Source: Hormiphora californensis
Lineage: Eukaryota; Ctenophora; Tentaculata; Cydippida; Pleurobrachiidae
Reading direction: 5' to 3'
DNA length: 64,000 nucleotides
NCBI GenBank assembly: GCA_020137815.1
Contig: CM035355.1
Coordinates: 967,451-1,031,450, forward strand
A program made the translations under genes and the position numbers. Positions 34,814 to 46,432 of the stretch are shown piece by piece. How positions within the stretch are numbered: the stretch's first letter is position 1; every line of letters starts with the position of its first letter. A model generated the notes under the pieces. That model ran no database searches. It had not been told where the DNA came from and saw only the letters and a list, made by a program, of their open reading frames with translations.

Positions 34814-35272
34814 TTCAGTTTGGTGTTTTTCTTTTTTGGGGATTTTTTTAGGGAAATCAATAATCTTCTTTTCTTATCTGACTGTATAATTTGAGGGTTT
34901 ATTTGTTTTTTAACCGCCTGTTTTGTTAATTTCCGGAGAATACAACAGAGTTCGGCCCTTAGAGTTACAAACAAGTCCAGGCTCTGATTGGTACAGCTCC
35001 CACTTCCCAGTTTTGCAAATTGCAGAAGTAGGTTGCATGGGGGTACGAACTATGACCTAGACTTCTTGTTCTTTATCTTACTAGATTCAGATAGTGAGAA
35101 AGAGAGGAGAGAGGATAGAGAGATTCAGTGGGTACTGGGTAGAGGGAGGAGAATGAGTTAGGATAATAATAATAACTCGGTTTGGCCTGGACCGCGAAAT
35201 GTTTGTTGAAGCTACCATAATCAAATTCATTCGCTGCATATTCTCATTAGGTAGGAATAGAGAGAAAAAGCT

Positions 35273-35373
<101 letters not shown>

Positions 35374-35932
35374 CCTTTTTTGGAAAGCGCTCTAAATCCT
35401 TTGTTAGAATTATATACGGATCTAGAGTTTCCTGCCCCTCCTTTATCAAGAACTTACCACGCCCCCGATAAAAGCCTCAAATATTCTTGTTGCCAAGCTC
35501 CTAGCTGTTATGACATACCGCCTAGGAAAGAGAGAGAGAGAGAGGGAGAGAGAGAAAAAGTGAGAGAGTGGGAGAAAGTGTTTGATTTCATTTTGTACAT
35601 TTACTATCTCTCTGTTTCTCACACAGCAAGCCGATTTGTCTTCCTCGATTCTGGGCGTGTTTATTACTAAAATCTCATCAATTTGTTGACCCTCATACGT
35701 CATCATCCGATACCTCCCCTCTATATAGAAATCAACACGCCCTAGGTTCGTTGCAGTAATAGAAGTTTCCCGATCCGGACTATTTTAGTTTCACGGATTT
35801 CAGCATTCGAATTACTCGTGTTCTCATTGTGGCCCATTAAGACTCTGGCTAGTCCTGGTTGTGACTCATTAAGACCTATGTTTTAATTTGTATTCGTATC
35901 GACAACACTGTCCTAAGTTGATGAGTTCCAAT

Positions 35933-36045
35933 TTGTCATTATTACTGCCCTGTGTGTCATTATTACTGCCCTGTGTGTCATTATTACTGCTCTGTGTGTC
36001 ATTATTACTGCCCTGTGTGTCATTATTACTGCCCTGTGTGTCGCT
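35933..36045. repeat. 21-bp tandem repeat, 5 copies
   Basis: Unit tgtcattattactgccctgtg with one C/T variant, upstream of the VPS62-like gene. Confidence 0.9.
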
Positions 36046-36136
36046 GTCAGGCGTGGTTCAGGGCAATCTCTGGCCGTGTCATTGTATTCGATCAGAGTTA
36101 CCTGTGTGTAATAGTTACTGTGTGACGACATTGCAT

Positions 36137-36330
<194 letters not shown>

Positions 36331-36386
36331 ACCCAATCATTATGATAAGTTTTATAGCTACAGACCGGCCGGCCGACATTTTAACC

Positions 36387-39300
36387 ATGCTGTTTTTCCT
36401 TGCTTCCCTTTTCACATTAGGTAAGTTGATCTTTGATCTTGACAATTGATGTAATACTAATAATTGATTGATTTACATTCTACTGTCTTTACTTCTTTAC
36501 TATCATTAATTCCGTATTTAGCCCTCTCTCTCTTCTCCTGATTCAGGTTATAGCCAGTTGGAATTCCTTCAGTCTCCTAGTTACACCCTAATATGGCGAA
36601 GTCCAACAGTTGACGACAAGAGTGTGTCACTATGGCAACCAGTACTACCAAATAAGGAGTATTACCTGCTGGGTGATGTCATGGTACAGGGTGGTGACGC
36701 ACCTTCAACATCAGCACTGGTGTTCAAACCATTGAAGTAAGTAACTCGTGTCCCTGTACCTATAGAAAAGGGCTGGGAGCAGTGTCTCCCCTCGCAGGGA
36801 ACCACCTATTATATTCACTACGAGTTCGTGAAATATGTGTGAGCTCGATCTCAGTGACTGTGTGACTTTGATCTCACCCGTCTAGCTCAACCTTCTCTTC
36901 ACGCGCTACGCAAATGTAAAAGAGGGTTAGAACTTAGAACATAACAAATCTAGCCTCCAACAATTCCTTTTTTATAATTTCTCTTCTTGTTAATTCTAAA
37001 CCCCTTACTTTGCAGTCCAGACGACGTTTCAGAGCCACTGAGAGCAGAGGCCATTTGGAATAGTGCTGGGGACAAAGATTTAGTGACAGTGTTTAAATTG
37101 TATCCCGCGTCTGGTTACCGGTGTATTGGTGCAGTGGCAGTCCGTGGCACCCAACCTGACCTATCAAAATACAGGTACCATTAGGGGGGACCCAACCTGA
37201 CCTATCAAAATACAGGTACAATTAGGGGGCACCCAACCTGACCTATCAAAATACAGGTACAATTAGGGGGCAGTTTGGGGCCCTTTTCAAATGAAGGTTA
37301 CCTTATTGACATTAGATGTGTGCTAACTGCTCCCCCCTCTAGGTGTGTAAGGAGTGAGTTTCTAAAGAAAGCTGCTACACCAGTGGTTTGGGACGCTAAA
37401 GATACCAGCCTCAGATACAGACAATTCTACTTTTTCTCACTGACACCAAAGAACCAGGGTCTCCCTATGAACCACTTCTATATAAGCTCTGCTGCCAGTG
37501 TCTCTGCCAAATTTGTTGTGAATTCGGAGTTCATTCAACCCTTCATTCCCAAGAGATTTGCTGGAAGTGTATTTGGTTAGTGCAGTCAAAATGATATTGG
37601 AGTTGGGGGTGGATTCTTGAGTTTGGGGGTCGATTGTGTGTGTACTTGATTTAACATGAAGATATGCAAATCCCATGATGTATTCTGCAGGTATAGGAAT
37701 GGCACCAGTTCAATCCTCGCTCCGAGTAATCTCAGTGAAATCGTCCGCTCTATGGCACAACAGGAGGTTCTCTATCTACAACCCTGAACCCAAGGAGTAT
37801 TACCATGCAGTTGCATCCAGTCTGGACAAGGACTCAACAATTCTAGTCTCTGGAACGGTTAGTGATTTCCCCCACCCATCAGGGTGAGTTACATTCTCTC
37901 AGAAATTATTCAAATTATATGAAACTATTCTCCTCGCTATAATCCCTATAACAGTAGCCCTTTATCTAACCATTACCTCAGGTGGGTCGAGATATTGCAT
38001 ATCCAGATCAGTTCTCACCAGTCTTCACTCTGGAGAACTCTGGGGCCAGCCTGACACTCTGGAAGGTGACCTGCCCAGAAGGATTCAGTAGTCCTGGCCT
38101 GTTCGCATCCAATAGCGTGGTAGACCATGATGTCGTCTGTGTGGGGGATCAGTATCTTACAACGGAGAAAGGATCCTACTGGAAATATCTTAGGTTAGTG
38201 ATCTTCTCGCTAATTCTCATGTTATTGTTTGTTTCCGGCTTGCTAGGAAATTAGAATCACACGCATTCCTTAGCCGCATGATGGAGTATGAATCATGTTA
38301 TGGATCAAATTATGATTTAGCATTCCTAATATTGAATTGTTGTTTTTGGCTTTGATCCAACTTCCTGTTAAATGACATACATAATGCCTAACAAAACAAT
38401 CAACCCCTCACCCAGCTCGGACTCAAACTATGTACAGACATTATGGGAGGCCAAGGTGTCCCCTCAAGGAAGTGAGGTGCTGGATTTAAAGGCCTTTACC
38501 CACACTCCCACAATGGCCATCCCAGCCGGTGATTACCAACCCACTTTCCTCCGAGGAGATCTCATGAATCAGGTCAGAACATCCTCCCAAAGTCACATCC
38601 TCTCTTCCCATCCTCCCAAAGTCACATCTTCCCATCCTCCCTCAACTCACACATCCAGTTCTCTTCACCCTCCCGCAACTCACAGTTCACATACATATCC
38701 CCTTCCTTCCCCACCCCTTTCCATGTCCCTAACTCACACCAGTCCCCTCACCCCCTCCCCTATTCCCTAATCCAGATGTCTGATGACATGATGGTTACAT
38801 TGAGCTCATTAAGATTCGGAGTTAGCTCCAGTATAACAAGTAAACGAGAACTCCTGGACCAGGACAATGCTGACACTAGCATGTGAGTAGAAAGAGAGCT
38901 GTATAGATTGATCAATATCAACATAGATCTCTCCATCATGATGGAAAAGAGGGGTTTAGCGAGTCAAGATGGGCCCTGCTTGATGTTTAGGTCTGCCCAG
39001 CAAGGCCATTATATTCATTTTGATAGTATTAGTTATGTTGACCCCCATCCTCCTCCAGCAACAACGTGGTTACTAGTTGGTCAGTTCAAGGGATAGAAGA
39101 GGATGGACCGATAAAAGTTACCCTCCAATCATCAATCCTGAAATCACTCCCCTCCTATACCAAAAGTCTAACCGTGGAATCAGCTAGCAAGGTGATTGGA
39201 AAACCACCATTGAATTGGAAACTGTTTTATTTCCAATTTGTTAGCTCACTCAGGGAAATGATGTCAGAGCATTGGCCTGACAGGGGAAATGAAAAATCTC

Positions 39301-39689
39301 GTTTTCTGTCGCACTGTCTATGAGATGGGATATTCATAATGTCATCTGTCTACGCTCAGATCTGGTCGACGGCAAAGTTGTTTATTCACTTCTAACCCCC
39401 ACCTTCCCAGGCGAACGAACTGAACAACTACTACAGTTTCCAAGCAGACGCCCAGCCTTCCCTGGGAACTTCTGACGAGAGATGGGGATACCTAGTTACT
39501 GAAAAGTGGTTGGAGATACCCTTCTCAGGCACCTTGACACCTAACAGGGCTGTATCGGGGAGGCTTTATCTTTTAGTTGTCTCACCGCCCCTCCTGGACC
39601 CCGAGGATAGGCCGGAGGAGGTTCGGGTCGTTACTGAGAGTACTAAACTGAGGAAGGAGGGAGAATTGAGTGAGATGCAGTTCCCATGA
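36387..39689 (+). CDS. Secreted VPS62-domain repeat protein, ten exons
   Basis: Exons 36387-36420, 36547-36736, 37016-37174, 37343-37575, 37691-37857, 37982-38193, 38416-38572, 38776-38882, 39059-39191 and 39411-39689 join in phase. The start encodes a signal peptide (MLFFLASLFTLGYSQ). The protein then has several copies of the VPS62/DUF946-type motif: an aromatic W.P segment, GD/GA-V-V and an ALVF-type strand (SLWQPVLPNKEYYLLGDVMV; FKLYPASGYRCIGAVAV; TLWKVTCPEGFSSPGLF). Such beta-rich repeats occur in secreted or membrane-lytic-like and VPS13-associated proteins, and the role here is unknown. The exon 5 donor is uncertain. The GTTAGT at 37858 keeps frame, whereas the stronger GTGAGT at 37884 would lead to a stop. 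The donor of exon 3 is tandemly triplicated. No transmembrane segment is seen after the signal. Confidence 0.8.
37147..37270. repeat. 41-bp tandem triplication of an exon end and its splice donor
   Basis: Three 41-bp copies each contain acctatcaaaatacag|gta. The first is the true end of exon 3 (37174). Donors 2 and 3 lie 41 and 82 nt downstream. Reading through the first meets TAG at once, so only donor 1 gives a full protein. Confidence 0.9.
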
Positions 39690-39738
39690 ACTATTGCAGA
39701 GCACTGAGTTGGATCAGAAGTGACACTGACTAACAGAG

Positions 39739-39784
<46 letters not shown>

Positions 39785-40210
39785 TGAGATTGAGAATGAG
39801 AGTGAGAGAGTGAGTGAGAGAATTCCAATTTTTGTTTTTGAGAAATGATGTTGTATTTTTGTTAATCTTAATTATTTTGCCAAAACCATATTCGATGTGT
39901 TTACCCTTGCTTCTGCAGTGACAAACAATATTTCCCGCACGAGAAGGGGGGGGGGGCTTGTTGAGTTCCCCCTTACTCAACAAGGGGGGGCTGAAAACTT
40001 CAAAAAAAATCCGACTAACTTTACACATGTTTAACAGGTTAGAATTAGATTGTCGATGCGCGTGTTTGTTTTGCGCGTTTATAGCGCGGCTCCTTATTTA
40101 AATTTTTAAATTTAATAAAAAAAGGGGGGGGCGGCCAATATCGGCCTTAAAATAAAATATATAATAAATTATACAGTAGAAATCAATGGAATCAATAAAT
40201 TATTGTGGAA
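39690..40210. other. Convergent spacer after the VPS62-like gene
   Basis: A (GA)n tract (39743-39820) and a small hairpin, cttgttgag/ctcaacaag, near 39957-39985. AT-rich sequence follows, up to the retroelement end. No gene seen. Confidence 0.55.
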
Positions 40211-41450
40211 TTAGTCCATACGATATAAATATTCATCAGCGTCACTTGCAGCCGCCTTGCCCCTGCCCCGATATCCCCTAATCGATACAGTTATTGAGCG
40301 AACCATCGCAAATGATAAGCGCAGTCTAAGATACCGAATACAGTCCTGGCGCTCATATCCAGTTTTGGAAGATTTTCGGTGGGCCAACTGTTTCAGTGTG
40401 TTCTGAAATTCTCTACCAAGTCCGCCTGATGTTGACATGACAAGCGGAGTGAACACCGCCTTCTCAACCTGGAGAACTCGTTGCAGATAAGCTTTCTTCT
40501 TCTCAGTTTCATGCTTCTCATAGATCTTCTGTATACTCTGGTTGGCATTAGACTTTACCCTTGGATTAAAAATCCTTACGTCAAAATAGGTACAGTCTAA
40601 GCTTGACCAGAGTCCACGGGTTCTGATGTCAAGGCGAGCCCCGTCTGCTGTGATGGTCCCAGCTGGAAGGGACGTCCCCCGAACGTTGAGAAGGTGAGGT
40701 TCGACCTTGGTATCGAGGCCGACAGTGCTAAGCTCTTTCGCAATAAAGTCTCTCACGTTGTCGTGCCTGTAGTTAACAAATCCTCCAAGCTTGCAGGAGA
40801 TAGCATGATCGATACTGTTAGCTTCTCCGCATGTACACTGATCTGGTAGAGGTTCGCCAACAAGGGGGAGATTGTACCTAGCCGAGATAGCGTCGAACCA
40901 TTCCTGTCGGTTTAGAGTGAAGTTAAGAGATTCTAGTGGGAGACAAGTTAGCCAGGAGGATGCACCCTTTTCGGCCAGGAGATCGAGGGTCCTCTTCTCT
41001 TCTGGTGTCGATTTTGATTTTATTTGATCGATTGCCGTCTGATGTTGATCGTTTTTCGTTCGACGCACAATGAGTTTGTTCTCTGAGTTTTTGACATCAT
41101 CTGCAGTAAACGTATCTTCCTGGTTCAGCACAGCTGCAGACAGATTTTCAGTCATGAGTTTGGAGAAATAGTACTCGCTATCCGATGTAGCGACGGGGTT
41201 TTGAATCCCGAGTCCTCCAAATCTCGCTGGAAGAGAGAAAACTGATCGAAGTCGCTCGTTGATAACAGGTTGTCCAGTCATAGAAGGGATGAGTTGCTGC
41301 AGAATTGAATCCTCAATCGGGCCCAACTGATCAGAAATGCCTGGAGTCGTTCTCATAAGATACGACCACCGTTTAGATACTCCCATGGTGTATGCTGTAT
41401 AAGCAAGCTGAGGCTCACTGTTTGCCATCTCCGCAAGTGATGTTATTTTA
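40211..41450 (-). mobile_element. 5'-truncated retroelement ORF, C-terminal part
   Basis: An open frame of about 405 residues from the ATG at 41428, with a matching open stretch (SLAE) just upstream. It holds YTMGVSKRWSYLMRT, LPARFGGLGIQNP, CTCGEANSIDHAISCKLGGF and a FDVRIFNP..K..KAYLQRVLQVEKAVFTPLV block. These are typical of the region after the reverse transcriptase in a retroelement family common in cnidarians and other invertebrates, ending in a zinc-like CxC..H..C motif. The RT core itself is absent, so this is a dead 5'-truncated copy, yet its frame is intact. No long terminal repeat or poly(A) tail could be recognised. Confidence 0.75.
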
Positions 41451-41466
41451 ATTAAATAAAAAGATT

Positions 41467-41975
41467 TGATTTTCCGGCCAGCGTTAAAATCTGGGTGTTT
41501 CGTGGCCAGCGTTAAAATCTGGGTGTTTTGGGAGTGCTGACAAACGGTTTTTTAGGGTTAGGGCTAAAGTAGGGTTGGGGTTAGGCCTTGACATTCCCTA
41601 CCAGATGAACTTTGAATCAGCCAAAACGGTTGAGTGGTTTGGCGGTTAGAGCCGTTTTAGTGAATCAACTTTTTTGGCAGCGCGCACCTGTAAACAGGCC
41701 TCCAAACACCCAGATCGTAACGGCGCCCGTGTTTCGTGAGTGCTGACAAACGGTTTTTTAAGATTAGGGCTAAAGTAGGGTTAGGGTTAGGACTGACGTT
41801 TGGGTTGGGGTTATGCCTTGACATTTCCTACCAGATTAAGTTTGAATTAGCCAAAACGGTTAAGTGGTTACGCGGTTAGAGCCATTTTAGTGAATCAACC
41901 TTTTTGGCAGCGCGCACCTGTAAACAGGCCATCAAACACCCAGATCGTAACGGCGCCCATGATTTCCTTTCGGCA
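41467..41975. repeat. Dispersed repeat with inverted ends and TTAGGG-like core, two units
   Basis: Two tandem units of about 240 bp share the order gttaaaatctgggtgttt, ctgacaaacggttttt, gggttagggctaaagtagg, ccaaaacggtt, cagcgcgcacctgtaaaca and aaacacccagatcgtaac. The first and last blocks are imperfect inverses, so the ends look like terminal inverted repeats. A third diverged copy is at 63713-63995. Confidence 0.75.
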
Positions 41976-42747
41976 AAGTCAAAATCTGTATGCCTTCCGG
42001 CTTCCATTGCTAACAATTGATCGATTTTAGTAGTTGAGACGGGTTAGGGTTGCCCGTTAGGGTCTGGTTAGGGTTTTGTTTGGGGTTATTATTTAGTGCT
42101 AACAATTGGCTATCTCTTACCGTTTTGGCGTTATTTGCGGTCAAAGAAGGCCAAATTAGTCGAAAATGCCAAAAAAATGATTAAATGGCAATTAGTACTA
42201 ATTAGCCCAATTAATTTGCCTACTAGCACTCTGGAAAATCGCTTTCCAGAGTGCATGGTTTTAGTCTAGGAGAGGGCAGAGGTCACTTGGGCTTAGAAAT
42301 ATGATTTCTACGGCAGATATTTCATTTTGTAGGGTCAATGGTCACACAGGAAAATTACCCACTGTGCGGGAGGGAAGGTGAGGGGTGATTGTATGGAGAT
42401 CAGGGAGAGAGGATTCAGAGGATTCAGAGGATTCAGAGGATTATAAAAATCTAGCACTCGATGACCAAGATGCTCAATAAATATTTACTGTCCGAGCTTA
42501 ACAGGACAAATTATTAGGCATTATTTATTCAATGAGGTCAACCATTTACATACTACATGTCTTAACAGTACTCCACGATTAAAGTAAAGCTCAATTTATC
42601 CGCAAAATGAGCTGATTAATATGAGTTGAGGGGGGGGCTGGGTTGACGGGGATATCTATAGGTTCACACATTTTAGTGAGGTACATATCATTAGCTCAGG
42701 TGCTCCTTAAAACCAACCATCCAACGAACACCCATTATTCACTCAAC
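41976..42747. other. Upstream region of the crystallin-like gene
   Basis: It has a 10-bp repeat (agaggattca, about 4 copies, 42411-42445) and a TATA-like word near 42650-42658, which is the likely core promoter. No gene seen. Confidence 0.5.
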
Positions 42748-43104
42748 ATGAAGCTGTTAATAATTGTCCTCTGTGCTACTCTCCTGGTGACTGTCCACTG
42801 TGCTTGTAACGCGGCCGAGATAAATAACGGCGAGAAATCCCTTACTCTGTACTCACAATTCGACTTCCAAGGGAATTCAACGATCCTGACGGAGGACACG
42901 CCAGCACTCCAACTTCCACTTGAATTCAACCGCAGGGTCTTGTCTGTTGAGGCTTGCGGGGCGAGATGGGAGTGCTTCATGGGTGAAGACTATTCAAGGG
43001 GATATCCCATTGATATACAGAAAGACGCGAGGGTGAAATGGTTCCCTCCTAGCTTCAGAAAAATACGCTCATGCAGGGTGTTCACGTCCATGAGGCCCAA
43101 CTGA
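42748..43104 (+). CDS. Secreted beta/gamma-crystallin-like protein
   Basis: Single exon, 118 residues, from the ATG at 42748 rather than an earlier in-frame ATG at 42643. The later Met gives a clear signal peptide (MKLLIIVLCATLLVTVHC). The mature part has one beta/gamma-crystallin-like Greek-key motif (SLTLYSQFDFQGNST, then FNRRVLSVEACG) and a second half (WECFMGEDYSRGYPIDI.. FRKIRSCRVF). Six cysteines suit a secreted, disulphide-bonded small protein. Related proteins bind calcium or act in mucus and defence, which is an inference here. A TATA-like word lies about 90 bp upstream, and AATAAA is at about 43166-43171. Confidence 0.8.
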   Translation: MKLLIIVLCATLLVTVHCACNAAEINNGEKSLTLYSQFDFQGNSTILTEDTPALQLPLEFNRRVLSVEACGARWECFMGEDYSRGYPIDIQKDARVKWFPPSFRKIRSCRVFTSMRPN

Positions 43105-43726
43105 TGACGATGTTAATTTGTTTTATTATTTCTCCAAAATTGCGTTTTCCATTTGCTGTGTATGATAATAAAGAAACCGTCATCAACAATTATCTGTCAG
43201 GCCAATGCTCTGACCACAGTTCTCGCGCTTGAGAGAAACGAGAATGGGTCAGGCCAATGCTCTGACAGACAATTATCGTTTCTCACTTTCTCACACCCTC
43301 AGCCTGGATTTTTGCTGGGGCGGGTGTTGGAGTAAACTACCGTTAAGTAAAATAGGACGAGCCAGAAGACAATGTCTTCAAGACATATTAAGATCCTCCA
43401 TACCCTGAACTGTGGGGGAAAACAGACTGAACCTCAGGCTATTTACTCCTGAAACCTGATAATGTTGTCTCATATAATAAGTCAGTGTCTGACAATGATA
43501 ATCATATTGACCTGCCCGCATAAAACATCGCCCAAAGCGATGTCCAGTGTCCACGACGTCAAAGACGCAATCCGCTGACATTGGATTCTTTGTTTTGGAC
43601 GTCGTGGAAAACGCTTTGGGTGGCGCTGCGTGGGCGGCCAATATGACGGAGCACCACTGTAATTATACATGGTTATGTAGTGCTATGATTTACAGATCTT
43701 GTGTGTTTTTTAGGCCAGGATAGATA

Positions 43727-43919
43727 ATGGCAAAATACTGGGCAGTGAATAGGATTAACCTACCAAGCCTACAAAAGGCTTTCCTGGTAAACACATTAGA
43801 TATAATTGAACATACAACTGCAACCGATGGTCAATATAACGAGGCATTCATATTGGAGATCTTATTACGGATTAACCTACCGAGGAAGCAAGAATCAACG
43901 TTTATACAGCTGCAGGTAA
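43727..43919 (+). CDS. Possible first coding exon of an unknown gene
   Basis: A 64-codon open stretch (MAKYWAVNRINLPSLQKAF..) is preceded by an acceptor-like tttttag and followed by a donor CTGCAG|GTAAAA. It contains two copies of an RINLP word. No second exon could be joined in phase. No family recognised. Confidence 0.2.
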
Positions 43920-43924
43920 AAAAC

Positions 43925-43953
43925 ATCTCAATCTCCCTCTCTCGTCTCTCTCG

Positions 43954-43985
<32 letters not shown>

Positions 43986-44062
43986 CCTCCCTCCCTCCCT
44001 CCCTCTCCCTCCCTCTCTCTCCCTCTCTCTCTCGTCTCGCTCTCTCTCTCTCCCTCTCTCTT
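43925..44062. repeat. (CT)n/(CCCT)n microsatellite
   Basis: CT repeat with an internal ccct run. Confidence 0.9.
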
Positions 44063-45355
44063 AATTTCACTGTTTTAAACTCTTTAATCTTGTTTCGCTT
44101 GTGTGTAACTGGTGCAGTAGAGGTAGCTGCAGTGGTAGGTATACACCATAACCTTCTCCACGGCTTGTGCAAGCACTGCTATCTAATCTAATTATATCAA
44201 ATTTGACGGAAATGTGACACCCTATCGTCAGCGTGACGACGTGATCCGTCAATGTAACGATGTGATCCGTCAATGTGACGACGTGATTCGTAGGTATCAC
44301 GTATCACAAGTGCTTGAGGACTGCTTGCGAACTTGAGGGGTCACATCACATACATAAAAAGGAGAGAAAGAGAGAGTAAAAAGACAGGGATCACATCACA
44401 TAGCATATAGCATCAGCGAGAGACAGAGAGAGAGTCAGAGAGACAGAGGCACTAAACAGGGAGACAGAGATAGAGAGTGAGACAGAGCGACATAGAGAAA
44501 AAAAAATAATAGAAACATATCCCTCGATACGATCGCCCCAGTTTTACTAGTAACGAATAACTGAAAAGATCGCATACTTTCGATCTACGAGTTGGTCCGC
44601 CGACCAGAATTTGAATTTTCAACAATGATTTCCCGGCTCAATTTTGTAACGTACAAGAATGTTTTGGCCTGAATGTTTATGCCTCATATTTTGTTGATCC
44701 ATGATGTTATTGATGATGGAATATGAACGTGATTATAAACTGATTAGTGGTTAGAAATCACTGATCAGCTAAGAGTAAAGAGGCGTTTGTTAAAACCCGT
44801 GTCGAAAGAGGTTATTAGAGGGTCTTCGGTGTACAATGATCAGATCCCGTGATCTGGGCAGTGACCAGGTTATAGCAAGGATAGTGGATACTACATCTGC
44901 ACCACCGACAATTGCTAGTATACCACCAAGCAATATAACCTTATTATAACCGCAGAAAACCTATCATGTAGTTTGTATTTGCCGCAATAACACGTGTGTA
45001 CTACTAATTATGCATCACGTGCTGAAACTCCTCCCAGCTATTGGGCATGCTGCTTTTTCCTGCCACTGTTGTTCATATTGCCTCTTGGCGTGTGTACCTT
45101 CTATTAAATACTACATGACACACGCTTTTAGTTACATACAATATCTCGCTCAGTTTTTCCGTGTACTTGCAATCCAGTGTTGACTCGTAGGTGATATCAA
45201 TTTATGCATCCTGCATATTGTGGCATGTTTATCAGTCAAGTTAGACACATTGATTGAGCCTATTCTACCTGTCTAGTGGGGATATATCGGATGTCGGAAG
45301 ATACTGCTTTGAAAAAGAAGCTATGGTTTGCCTGTGAGAATTGGTTAGCTGTACA

Positions 45356-46417
45356 ATGAACACCCAGAATATGCTAACAATAGGAGCTGGTTTTCTTGCT
45401 GGTAAGTATTTATACGTGAGATAGGAAACTAGGGTCCAGCCAAAGCATTTCCCACACCCCTGCACAATGATTTTGGGCCTAACAGACCCAACTGGTGTCG
45501 TTAGCCTGCAGTAAAAGAATCGATCAAGACTTCGATGCCATAGCACACAAGCTAGCAATAAACCCATTTCGATAAGCAGATCAATCTATACAATCTATAC
45601 AGTGCATACTGAAATCTAGACCCAACCTAATATGACCCCTGCTGTGTGCGGTCGGATTTTAGACAGGTGTCCTGATTATTATAATATGTGTTTACAGTTT
45701 AATAGCTTCAGGCGTTCAAGCGGCTAGTCTCTGGTACTGGGGCCAAACCGATCAGGTAATATTAAGTAGACGCATATTAATAGAAAATACAACAGGCAGG
45801 TGTGTATGTGTTGCTCTAGCTGTTATTGCGTACCAAACTTTCACCTGGCCGATCTGACTCGAATTCGAAAATTTGGGAAAATCTCACACTCTTCGGAATC
45901 TTGATTACTGAGCAGAATCCAGATTCAAGTTGGCTGTATGACTCACCTCGTTCTGAGTATGATTTACATACCATGAGTTTTTCTGTCACGTGACCCAGCC
46001 CAGTGAAGTATGACACTTAGATAATAGATCGGACTAGACTAACTTTAGTTGCAGTAAAGTCTCGAGAACCTTGATATTTTTGAACTTTTGAAGATTCGCT
46101 GTTCCTCACGTCTGTGCAGTACGTCATGTTTATACAGGAGGAATTAGCCGTGATATGTGCAGTAATACCCTCATTAAGAAATATTTTTGCCCGGTAAGTT
46201 TTTCATTTAGCGAAATATAATTATTATGGTTCATTGTTAAGTGGTGGCCCTTTCCTTGGTTATGCAGTTCTGATAGGTTTAATGTTCCCTGTAATTTCTT
46301 GTCAAAAATAGAATTGCATGAACATGCTTTAAATGCAAACATGTCTGTCTAAACCCGACAATTCTTCATTTCTTCTCCTTATATTGACTAGCTACACACA
46401 GTGAGCGTTTCCACTAA
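45356..46417 (+). CDS. 59-residue two-helix membrane microprotein upstream of the MAGUK
   Basis: Four pieces join in phase with good splice sites: 45356-45401 (donor GTAAGT), 45712-45755, 46120-46193 (donor GTAAGT) and 46402-46417. The last exon has a strong pyrimidine tract before its acceptor and ends this ORF with TAA at 46415-46417. The product begins MNTQNMLTIGAGFLAGVQAA and has a second hydrophobic part (LAVICAVIPSL). After the stop there are 15 bases and then the MAGUK ATG (46433) in the same exon and the same frame. It is thus either a real microprotein on a dicistronic transcript, an upstream ORF that controls the MAGUK, or the N-terminus of a readthrough form. Family unknown. Confidence 0.5.
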
Positions 46418-46432
46418 ACGTGTCGAACAAGG

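Larger units (their letters stand above)
43105..45355. other. Intergenic region between crystallin-like gene and small ORF/MAGUK unit
   Basis: It holds inverted repeats at 43190-43290 (gtcaggccaatgctctgac twice) and 43529-43625 (cgcccaaagcg / cgctttgggtggcg with nested gacgtc arms). A possible orphan exon is at 43727-43919 (ATG to CTGCAG|GTAAAA). CT tracts lie at 43925-44062 and a short gtgatccgtcaatgt repeat at 44230-44290. No other gene seen. Confidence 0.5.

Noticed and set aside
41560-41600. Telomere or internal telomeric tract
   Set aside because: Only a few TTAGGG words, embedded in a dispersed element and not in a regular array.
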